Assembly (NCBI GenBank): GCA_031411575.1
Contig: JANOBJ010000175.1
Coordinates: 1-15,289 of the forward strand
DNA length: 15,289 nt
DNA from: JANOBJ01 sp031411575
GTDB lineage: Bacteria > Pseudomonadota > Gammaproteobacteria > Burkholderiales > Burkholderiaceae_C
Direction: 5' to 3'
Shown: positions 7,187 through 13,341 of the stretch, one piece after another
Layout of the letters: every line of letters begins with the position of its first letter
Numbering within the stretch: the first letter of the stretch is position 1
The notes under the pieces: model-generated
Seen by the model: only the letters and a program-made list of their open reading frames with translations
What the model was told of the DNA's origin: nothing
The model's database searches: none
Position numbers and translations under genes: made by a program

Positions 7187-8038
7187 TCAGGTCTCCCGGC
7201 GACCCGACGGGCGCACGCTGACTTCGGAGCTGGTGATCTGCTTCATGCCGAGCGCAGTATGCACCAGCAGCGCGCCGGTCCCGTCCACCCCGTGGGCGGT
7301 GCCCACGGTGCCATCGCTGAGCGTGACGCCGCGGTCGCGCAGCGCGTCGCGCGCGGCAAATCGCGCTTGGAACGGGGCAAACCCCATCACCTCGAAAGCC
7401 TTCACAGCCTGCACCAGCGGCGCGGCCAGCCGCGCCAGCGCGCCGGGCGCGTCAATGGCGGGCTCCAATGCCTGCAGCGAGGCCGGGGGCGTGGCCAGGC
7501 CGGTAGCGTCACGCGGCGCGATGTTGATGCCGACGCCGATGACCGCGTAGCGCTGCGCGCCCACCGCCGCCGTTTCAATCAGGATGCCGGCCAGCTTGCG
7601 GTCCTGGCACCACAGGTCATTGGGCCATTTGAGCCCGATGTCCGGGTGCAGGCTTTCCGCCACACTGACCCCGACCGCCAGCGACAGCCCCGACCAGTCC
7701 GGCGGCGCGAGTGGCAGCCCCAGCGAAAAAGTCAAAGAGGATAGAGCCCCCACGCTTGCCGCTGCGTGTGCTGCGCTGCCCCCCGTGGGGGCCCTCGCGC
7801 CGTGGGGCGGCCCGGCGGCGCTCATCCCCGTTTGTCCGCTTTGCCAGTCGCGCCCGAGCCGACCCCGGCCCGCCGTCTGCGACTCGGCCACCAGCAACAC
7901 CGGCTCGATCCGCCCGGCCCGCGCGCGGCGCATCAGTTCGGAGTTGGTCGAATCGATCTGCGGCAGCACCTCGACCGAAAAGTCGGGCAGCACAGGCGCC
8001 ACGGCTTCCCAGATGGCTTCTGCCGGCCAGCAGATCAT
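7187..8038 (-). CDS. birA: Biotin-[acetyl-CoA carboxylase] ligase BirA with repeat-derived insertion
   Basis: BirA activates biotin with ATP and attaches it to the biotin carboxyl carrier protein. Start at ATG 8038 (MICWPAEAIW), with GAGGAGG 5 nt upstream; 283 residues. It lacks the N-terminal helix-turn-helix, so it is the class I non-regulatory type. Motifs: STN (30-32), biotin/ATP loop GRGRLGR (57-63), KWPND (137-141), KLAGILIE (148-155) with the catalytic lysine, GVGINI (168-173), and a C-terminal SH3-like domain ending SSEVSVRP. Oddity: between WQSG and SLTFSLG about 32 residues (about 69-100, MSAAGPPHGARAPTGGS...) have no counterpart in the family and are coded by repeat R2-B read antisense. 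The frame is kept and all catalytic motifs are intact. The upstream open frame of 110 codons is repeat R2-C, not protein. The SPOR gene follows after 5 bp. Confidence 0.94.
   Translation of the reverse strand: MICWPAEAIWEAVAPVLPDFSVEVLPQIDSTNSELMRRARAGRIEPVLLVAESQTAGRGRLGRDWQSGQTGMSAAGPPHGARAPTGGSAAHAAASVGALSSLTFSLGLPLAPPDWSGLSLAVGVSVAESLHPDIGLKWPNDLWCQDRKLAGILIETAAVGAQRYAVIGVGINIAPRDATGLATPPASLQALEPAIDAPGALARLAAPLVQAVKAFEVMGFAPFQARFAARDALRDRGVTLSDGTVGTAHGVDGTGALLVHTALGMKQITSSEVSVRPSGRRET
7742..7825 (+). repeat. Dispersed GC-rich repeat R2, copy B, inside birA
   Basis: GAGCCCCCACGCT...CCCCCCGTGGGGGCC then CGCGCCGTGGGGCGGCCCGGCGGCGCTCAT. The outer blocks match copy A (4076-4234), but the inner hairpin section is absent. 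GCCCCCACG (7746-7754) pairs perfectly with CGTGGGGGC (7784-7792). It is antisense to birA and supplies about 32 in-frame codons. Confidence 0.75.
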
Positions 8039-8043
8039 TTCTG

Positions 8044-8050
8044 CCTCCTC
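8044..8050 (-). promoter_or_regulatory. Ribosome binding site that fixes the birA start
   Basis: GAGGAGG on the minus strand ends 5 nt before ATG 8038, which supports the short birA and excludes the upstream repeat-coded extension. Confidence 0.85.
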
Positions 8051-8085
8051 AGCGCCAAGCCACCCACAAGCGTCGAAACGGGCTC

Positions 8086-8256
8086 GGCCCATTCGCAGGC
8101 AACCGCGGAACCGGCTCCGCCGGGCCGCTGGTTGCGCCCCCCCTTGGGGGGGCTGAACGCCGCGGCTCCAAGCCTGCCAGCGCAGGCTTGGACGGCGTGA
8201 AGAGCGGCGGCTCTGACCGCCGCCCCCCGCCGCAGGCGCTTCGGGGGGGTCACCTT
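8086..8256 (-). repeat. Dispersed GC-rich multi-hairpin repeat R2, copy C
   Basis: In minus orientation: GGTGACCCCCC; a 7-bp stem GCGGCGG/CCGCCGC (8223-8217/8210-8204); CGCTCTTC; CCG; a perfect 10-bp stem (8192-8183/8176-8167); GCCGCGG; CAGCCCCCCCAAGGGGGGG; and GCGGCCCGGCGG. It shares block order with copy A. It fills the gap between the SET gene (whose stop codon overlaps its edge) and birA, and could act as an intercistronic RNA structure. Confidence 0.75.
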
Positions 8257-8768
8257 CTTCTTTTGGGTGCGAGCAGCGTGCCGCGGCAGGTCTTGGTGTT
8301 GCACCAGCACGGGTATTCGGCCTTGAGCTTGGCCGTGTAGGGCTCGTCGATGATGAGGCCGTAGTCATAGTTCAGCTCTTCACCGGCGCGGATGTTGCGC
8401 AGCGCCTTGATGAAGACGCGGCCCTCTTCCTCGTCGGCCTCGCAGTTCGGGTCGCAGGAGTGGTTGATCCAGCGCGACGAGTTGCCGCCGACCTTGGCAT
8501 CGATCACGCGCTTTTCGTCGATGTGAAAGTAGAAGGTATGGTTCGGGTCTTTCGGGTCGTGCGGATGGCGGCGCAGCGCCTCTTTCCAGGTGATGCGCTC
8601 ACCCACGTACTCGACGATGGTTTCGCCTTCGGCGATGTTCTGCACCGCGAACACCCCCTTGCCGTGCACGCCGGAGAGTCGGGTCTGGATGCGCCGGCCA
8701 CGGGCGTCGGCCATCGCTTCGGCCAGCGCAGTCGCTTTGGCGCCATTTTTGGGGGATTTTGAGGTCAC
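8250..8768 (-). CDS. SET-domain protein (putative lysine methyltransferase)
   Basis: 172 residues, essentially one SET domain. After a basic 25-residue start come SGVHGKGVFAVQNIAEGETIVEYVGE (SET-N, GxGVFA motif, 32-57), FYFHIDEKRVIDA, RWINHSCDPNCEA (99-111, the S-adenosylmethionine and knot motif), and IRAGEELNYDYG (126-137, with the catalytic tyrosine). A post-SET zinc cluster CWCNTKTC (154-161) would need a fourth cysteine from the core (Cys105 or Cys109). All catalytic residues of active SET enzymes appear present. The protein substrate in this bacterium is unknown; a basic DNA-binding protein or ribosomal protein is a guess. It starts with GTG behind a weak AGAG. It diverges from topB, and birA follows 211 bp downstream after R2-C. 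Confidence 0.93.
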   Translation of the reverse strand: MTSKSPKNGAKATALAEAMADARGRRIQTRLSGVHGKGVFAVQNIAEGETIVEYVGERITWKEALRRHPHDPKDPNHTFYFHIDEKRVIDAKVGGNSSRWINHSCDPNCEADEEEGRVFIKALRNIRAGEELNYDYGLIIDEPYTAKLKAEYPCWCNTKTCRGTLLAPKRRR

Positions 8769-8793
8769 GGGAAAACTCTGTTAAGTTGAATAG

Positions 8794-8818
8794 GCACACA
8801 CGCGTGCGCACGCACGCG
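8794..8818. repeat. Alternating purine-pyrimidine tract (Z-DNA-prone)
   Basis: Twenty-five bases alternate strictly, using only CG and CA/TG steps (GCACACACGCGTGCGCACGCACGCG). It lies between the divergent SET and topB genes, in the SET leader. Such tracts can flip to Z-form under negative supercoiling. Confidence 0.6.
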
Positions 8819-8831
8819 AGGGAAGCGGTTG

Positions 8832-8837
8832 ATTGTA
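8832..8837 (-). promoter_or_regulatory. Putative -10 of the SET-birA-SPOR-GST run
   Basis: TACAAT on the minus strand, 63 bp before the GTG start of the SET gene. No clear -35 is seen. The Z-prone tract would fall just downstream of the start site. Confidence 0.35.
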
Positions 8838-8901
8838 AGGAGCGCCGCACCGACAAAAAGGGCTACAGTTCCGCCGCTGGCTGGTTCGGCCTGGAAGTGG
8901 C

Positions 8902-8907
8902 GACAAT
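8902..8907 (+). promoter_or_regulatory. Putative -10 of topB
   Basis: GACAAT, 84 bp before the topB ATG. The -35 is weak. The leader would contain the small hairpin at 8948-8962. Confidence 0.3.
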
Positions 8908-8947
8908 CCTGCCCAAGCCCGGCGGCCGGGTGGCGTTTGCGGAGGCA

Positions 8948-8962
8948 GGGGAAACGTTCCCC
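8948..8962 (+). other. Hairpin in the topB leader
   Basis: GGGGAA (8948-8953) pairs with TTCCCC (8957-8962) around an ACG loop, 30 nt before the topB start, which otherwise has only a weak ribosome site. A role in translation control is possible but untested. Confidence 0.3.
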
Positions 8963-8991
8963 GATGACATGGAAGGGTTGGCGAGACTGTT

Positions 8992-11900
8992 ATGACGAAG
9001 ACTTTGGTGATTGCGGAAAAGCCATCGGTGGCGCAGGACATCGTGCGGGCGCTCACGCCCACGGCGGGCAAGTTCGAGAAGCACGACGAGCATTTCGAGA
9101 GCGAGCAGTACGTTGTCACCAGCGCGGTGGGCCACCTGGTGGAGATCCAGGCGCCCGAGGAATTTGACGTCAAGCGCGGCAAATGGAGCTTTGCCAACCT
9201 GCCGGTGATCCCCCCGCACTTTGACCTGAAACCGGTGGACAAGACCAAGACCCGGCTGAACGCCGTGGTGCGGCTGGCCAAGCGCAAGGATGTGACGCAG
9301 CTCATCAACGCCTGCGACGCGGGCCGCGAGGGCGAGCTGATCTTTCGCCTGATCGAGCAGTACGCCGGCGCCGGCGCAGGCGGCAAGGGCAAGCCACTGG
9401 GCAAGCCGGTCAAGCGGCTGTGGCTGCAGTCGATGACGCCGCAAGCCATCCGCGACGGCTTTTCGGCGCTGCGCTCGGAGAAGCAGATGCAGGGCCTGGC
9501 CGACGCCGCGCGCTCGCGCTCTGAGGCCGACTGGCTGGTCGGCATCAACGGCACGCGCGCCATGACGGCGTTCAACTCGCGTGATGGCGGCTTCTTTTTG
9601 ACCACGGTCGGCCGGGTGCAGACGCCCACGCTGTCGGTGGTGGTGGAGCGCGAGGAACAGATCCGCAAGTTCATCAGCCGCGACTACTGGGAAATCCACG
9701 CCAGCTTCTTGGCCGAGGCCGGCGAGTACCCGGGCAAGTGGATCGACCCGAAGTGGAAGAAATCCGACGATGTTGAGCTGAAGGCCGACCGCGTCTGGTC
9801 CGAGCGCGAGGCGCGCGCGATTGCCGACGCGGTGCGCGGCAAAGCCGCCACCGTGACGGAAGAGTCTAAGCCGACCACGCAATCGAGCCCGCTGCTGTTT
9901 GACCTGACCTCGCTGCAGCGCGAAGCCAACGGCCGTTTCGGCTTTTCGGCCAAGACCACACTGCAGATCGCCCAGAGCCTGTACGAGCGCCACAAGGCCT
10001 TGACCTACCCGCGTACCGACTCGCGCGCGCTGCCCGAAGACTACCTGCCGGTGGTGAAGCAGACCTTCGAGATGCTGGCCAACAGCGGCATGCGCAACCT
10101 CGAGCCGCACGCGCTGATGGCGCTGAACAACAACTACATCAAGCCCAGCAAGCGCATTTTCGACAACGCCAAGGTGAGTGATCACTTCGCGATTATCCCA
10201 ACACTGCAGGCGCCCAGTGGGCTGTCGGAAGCCGAGCACAAGCTCTATGAGCTGGTCGTCAAGCGCTTCATGGCGGTGTTTTTCCCGTCGGCCGAATACC
10301 TCGTCACGACCCGCCTCTCGCAGGCCGTGGGCCACACCTTCAAGACCGAGGGCAAGGTGCTGGTCAGGCCCGGCTGGCTGGCGATCTACGGCAAGGAAGT
10401 GCTGGCCGACGACGACGAGAACAGCAAGACGCTGGTGGCGGTGAAGCCCGGCGAAATGGTGCGCGCCGAGGTGGTGGAGCCCAAGCCGCTCAAGACACGG
10501 CCGCCCGCCCGCTACTCCGAAGCCACGCTGCTCGGCGCGATGGAAGGCGCCGGCAAGCTGGTCGAAGACGACGAGCTGCGCGAAGCCATGCAGGAAAAAG
10601 GCCTGGGCACGCCCGCCACGCGCGCCGCCACCATCGAGGGCCTGATCAACGAAAAGTACATGTTCCGCGAGGGCCGCGAACTGATTCCCACGGCCAAATC
10701 GTTCCAGCTGATGACGCTGCTGCGCGGCCTCGGCGTGGAAGAATTGTCCAAGGCCGAACTCACCGGCGAGTGGGAGTACAAGCTGGCGCAGATGGAGCAC
10801 GGCCAGCTGAGCCGCGATGCCTTCATGCGCGAAATTGCCGCCATGACCGAGCGCATCGTCAAGAAGGCCAAGGAATACGACCGCGACACCGTGCCCGGCG
10901 ACTACGCCACCCTTAAGACGCCCTGCCCCAACTGCGGCGGCGTGGTGAAGGAAAACTACCGGCGCTTTGCCTGCGTGGGCAAGGACGGCGCCGAGCTGGA
11001 CGGCAACGCGGCCACCGGTTGTGGCTTCTCGTTTGGCAAATCGCCGGCCGGCCGCACGTTCGAGGCGGCCGAGGCCGACCAGCTGCTGGCCAACAAAAAG
11101 ATCGGGCCGCTGGAGGGTTTCCGCTCCAAGGCCGGCTGGCCGTTCGTGGCCGAAATCGCCATCAAATACTACGAGGAAGAGAAGATCTGGAAGCTGGAAT
11201 TCGACTTTGGCGACGACAAAAAGGCCGAGGAATCGGGCGAGCTGGTGGATTTTTCGACCAGCGTGTCGCTGGGCGCCTGCCCCAAGTGTGGCGGCGCGGT
11301 GCACGAGCACGGCAGCAGCTATGTGTGCGAAAAATCGGTGCCCACGATGGCCCAGCCCACCCCCAGCTGCGATTTCAAGAGCGGCAAGATCATCCTGCAG
11401 CAGCCGGTGGCGCGCGAGCAGATGACGAAGCTGCTGGAAACCGGCAAGACCGATTTGCTGGACAAGTTTGTCTCGATGCGCACACGGCGCGCGTTCAAGG
11501 CTTTCCTGGCCTGGGACCCGGAAGCCGGCAAGGTGAATTTTGCGTTCGAGCCGCGCACCTCGAAGTTTCCACCGCGCAAGACGGCGGCGGCGAAGACAGG
11601 CCCGGTCGCTACCAAATCAATAGCAAAGAATGACCAGGGGAAGCGGACAACCGCCGCAAAAGGCCTGAAAACAGCGGCCCGGGGTGCGCCCAAGGCCGCG
11701 CCGGCCAAAGCCCCGGCCAAGTCAGCGCCCAAGCCCAAGGTGCCGCGCAAAACCAGCGCCACGGCGGCTGGCGGCCTGACGCCGAGCGCCGAGCTGGCGG
11801 CCGTGATCGGCGCCGACAAGGTGGCGCGCACCCAGGTGATCAAGAAGTTGTGGGACTACATCAAGGCCAACGGCCTGCAGGACGCCACCAACAAGCGCGC

Positions 11901-11997
11901 GATCAACGCCGATGCCAAATTGCTGGCGGTGTTTGGCAAGCCCCAGGTCACCATGTTCGAGCTGGCCGGAATCGTCGGCAAACACCTCGTTTCATAG
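8992..11997 (+). CDS. topB: DNA topoisomerase III (type IA) with C-terminal SWIB domain
   Basis: 1001 residues. The Toprim domain (1-150) opens TLVIAEKPSVAQ with Glu9 and holds CDAGREGEL (108-115, metal-binding acids). The type IA core follows, with SRSEADWLVGINGTRA, TVGRVQTPTL and the active-site tyrosine Tyr339 in LTYPRTDSRALP. LGTPATRAATIEGL (538-551) closes the central domain. Two zinc-binding segments come next: Cys645/648/661/677 and Cys763/766/779/793. A basic Ala/Lys/Pro linker (about 862-926) leads to a SWIB/MDM2-like domain (927-1001, LTPSAELAAVIG...LWDYIKANGLQD...FELAGIVGKHL). The enzyme decatenates and relaxes underwound DNA. Residues about 873-890 of the linker are coded by repeat R1-3, with an ATA codon unusual for this GC-rich gene. 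The SWIB tail is known in other beta-proteobacterial and chlamydial topoisomerases. The start overlaps an upstream open frame as ATGA. Confidence 0.97.
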   Translation: MTKTLVIAEKPSVAQDIVRALTPTAGKFEKHDEHFESEQYVVTSAVGHLVEIQAPEEFDVKRGKWSFANLPVIPPHFDLKPVDKTKTRLNAVVRLAKRKDVTQLINACDAGREGELIFRLIEQYAGAGAGGKGKPLGKPVKRLWLQSMTPQAIRDGFSALRSEKQMQGLADAARSRSEADWLVGINGTRAMTAFNSRDGGFFLTTVGRVQTPTLSVVVEREEQIRKFISRDYWEIHASFLAEAGEYPGKWIDPKWKKSDDVELKADRVWSEREARAIADAVRGKAATVTEESKPTTQSSPLLFDLTSLQREANGRFGFSAKTTLQIAQSLYERHKALTYPRTDSRALPEDYLPVVKQTFEMLANSGMRNLEPHALMALNNNYIKPSKRIFDNAKVSDHFAIIPTLQAPSGLSEAEHKLYELVVKRFMAVFFPSAEYLVTTRLSQAVGHTFKTEGKVLVRPGWLAIYGKEVLADDDENSKTLVAVKPGEMVRAEVVEPKPLKTRPPARYSEATLLGAMEGAGKLVEDDELREAMQEKGLGTPATRAATIEGLINEKYMFREGRELIPTAKSFQLMTLLRGLGVEELSKAELTGEWEYKLAQMEHGQLSRDAFMREIAAMTERIVKKAKEYDRDTVPGDYATLKTPCPNCGGVVKENYRRFACVGKDGAELDGNAATGCGFSFGKSPAGRTFEAAEADQLLANKKIGPLEGFRSKAGWPFVAEIAIKYYEEEKIWKLEFDFGDDKKAEESGELVDFSTSVSLGACPKCGGAVHEHGSSYVCEKSVPTMAQPTPSCDFKSGKIILQQPVAREQMTKLLETGKTDLLDKFVSMRTRRAFKAFLAWDPEAGKVNFAFEPRTSKFPPRKTAAAKTGPVATKSIAKNDQGKRTTAAKGLKTAARGAPKAAPAKAPAKSAPKPKVPRKTSATAAGGLTPSAELAAVIGADKVARTQVIKKLWDYIKANGLQDATNKRAINADAKLLAVFGKPQVTMFELAGIVGKHLVS
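11608..11661 (+). repeat. Dispersed repeat R1, copy 3, inside topB
   Basis: GCTACCAAATCAATAGC, then AAAGAATGACCAGGGG and AAGCGGACAACCGCC: the R1 blocks in order and in plus orientation, read in-frame within the topB linker. Its codons (TCA, ATA, GCA, AAT) differ from the GC-ending codons around it. Confidence 0.75.
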
Positions 11998-12004
11998 TCA
12001 ACTA

Positions 12005-12056
12005 GGCCGCTGGTCCGCTTCAGCGGGTCATAGTTTGCTATAATTAATATAGCAAT
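12005..12056 (-). repeat. Dispersed repeat R1, copy 4 (minus orientation)
   Basis: A perfect hairpin TTGCTATA/TATAGCAA (12035-12042/12048-12055, loop ATTAA), then on the minus strand AACTATGACCCGCTGAAGCGGACCAGCGGCC. It is the most symmetric copy and lies directly after the topB stop, in the convergent gap with the binding-protein gene. Confidence 0.75.
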
Positions 12057-12083
12057 CTGCTGCCAGCGAACTGGGCCGCTTGT

Positions 12084-12122
12084 GCGCGGGGAAACGGCGC
12101 GCGGGAAAAGCCCGCCCCGCGC
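12084..12122. terminator. GC-rich nested hairpin between convergent genes
   Basis: GCGCGGGG (12084-12091) pairs with CCCCGCGC (12115-12122). Inside it, GCGGG (12101-12105) pairs with CCCGC (12111-12115) around AAAAG. It sits between the ends of topB and the minus-strand binding-protein gene. There is no U-tract, so intrinsic termination is uncertain. Confidence 0.35.
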
Positions 12123-12130
12123 GGCCCGGC

Positions 12131-13261
12131 TCAGCGCACGAACCGTCCGCCGCGGCCGATGATGGTGAGATCGGTGTAGTTGGAGCCCTGGTGGTCCTTG
12201 GGCGAGTAGTTGACGGTGAAGCCGCCAAAGTTCACATCTCGCATCGCCTCCAGCCCGTTCACCAGCGATTCGCGCGTGAGGTTGCGGCCCGCGCGCCGCA
12301 ACCCTTCCACCAGCACCTTGGCGGTGAGGTAGCCCTCCATGCTGGAGAAGTCAAATTCCCTCTGGCCGGCGGCGGTCATGTGGGCCTGGTACTCGCGCAC
12401 GACCGGGCTGGCCGGGGCGTAGGGAAACGGAACCACCTGCGAGATCACCACGCCCTGGCCGGCATCGCCCAGTTCGTCGGCCAGCGCCTTGGAACCGACA
12501 AAGCTCACGTTGAAGAACTGACCCGCATAGCCCTTGCCGCGCGCTGCCTTGATCAAGGCAGCGCAGGATTTGTAGGCACTGACTTGCACCACCGCCTCGG
12601 GCTCGGCCTTGAGGATGGTCTCGAGCGCCTTGGCCACGTCCACGCTGTTGCGCTCGACCGTGGCGGTGGCCGCAGGTTTGAGTTGGCGCCGCGTCAGCGC
12701 GCGCTCCACACCTTCGAGGCCGGCTTTGCCGTAGGCATCGTTCTGGTAGAACACCGCGATTTTCTTGATACCCAGCGTGGTCAGGTGCTGCACGATGCGC
12801 TCGGTCTCGTCAAAGTAGCTTGCGCGCACGTGAAAAATGTTGCGGTTGAACGGCTCGCGCAGGGCCTGCGCGCCGGTGAACATGCCCACCAGCGGAATCT
12901 TTTCCTCAGTGACGATGGGCAGCGCCGCCAGCCCGGTGGGCGTGCCGACCGATCCGGCCAGCGCAAACACCTTGTCGTCGTTGATCAGGGCCTTCACGGC
13001 CGCAGCGGCCTTTTCGGGCTCGTAGCCATCATCGCGCGTGACCAGCTTGACCTGCCGGCCATTGACGCCGCCCTGGGCGTTGACCGAGGCGAAATACGCC
13101 TGCATCCCCACCTGCATGCGGGTGCCCAGCAGCGCCGCCGGCCCGCTCACCGCAGCAAACTGGCCGATCAGGACCTCCTTGTCGGTCACCCCGTTCTGGG
13201 CTTGCGCCAAGCCCGCCAACCCCGCCAGCACCAGTGCCAGCACCCGTCGCAACCACTTCAT
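12131..13261 (-). CDS. Periplasmic ligand-binding protein, branched-chain amino acid (Leu/Ile/Val-type) family
   Basis: 376 residues from ATG 13261 (MKWLRRVLALVLAGLAGLAQA, a clean signal peptide with cleavage after AQA). A GGGGG stretch lies 5 nt before the ATG; the longer open frame upstream is non-coding. The mature protein starts VTDKEVLIGQFAAVSGPAALLG and has the family features: GGVNGRQVKLVTRDDGYEPEKA, FALAGSVGTPTGLAALPIV (first lobe), KKIAVFYQNDAYGKAGLEG (hinge and second lobe) and SMEGYLTAKVLVEGLRRAG. It ends DHQGSNYTDLTIIGRGGRFVR. It would deliver amino-acid-like or aromatic/amide ligands to an ABC importer, but no permease or ATPase gene is in the window. It is a paralogue of the protein at 14186-15289. 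It follows the amidotransferase gene after 80 bp. Confidence 0.93.
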   Translation of the reverse strand: MKWLRRVLALVLAGLAGLAQAQNGVTDKEVLIGQFAAVSGPAALLGTRMQVGMQAYFASVNAQGGVNGRQVKLVTRDDGYEPEKAAAAVKALINDDKVFALAGSVGTPTGLAALPIVTEEKIPLVGMFTGAQALREPFNRNIFHVRASYFDETERIVQHLTTLGIKKIAVFYQNDAYGKAGLEGVERALTRRQLKPAATATVERNSVDVAKALETILKAEPEAVVQVSAYKSCAALIKAARGKGYAGQFFNVSFVGSKALADELGDAGQGVVISQVVPFPYAPASPVVREYQAHMTAAGQREFDFSSMEGYLTAKVLVEGLRRAGRNLTRESLVNGLEAMRDVNFGGFTVNYSPKDHQGSNYTDLTIIGRGGRFVR

Positions 13262-13341
13262 CGATACCCCCGTTTTTTGGACACCCTCCACGGTAGTCGA
13301 TTCGAGCGGCGCGCTCAAATCCGAGCAGCCGGATGTGGGTG

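Noticed and set aside
8039..8368. N-terminal extension of BirA by 110 codons, possibly a DNA-binding domain
   Set aside because: The sequence is repeat R2-C plus SET-gene antisense, with no helix-turn-helix. A strong ribosome site marks ATG 8038.
8863..11310. Open frame of about 815 codons on the minus strand opposite topB
   Set aside because: Antisense shadow with the same low-complexity composition. topB on the plus strand is unambiguous.
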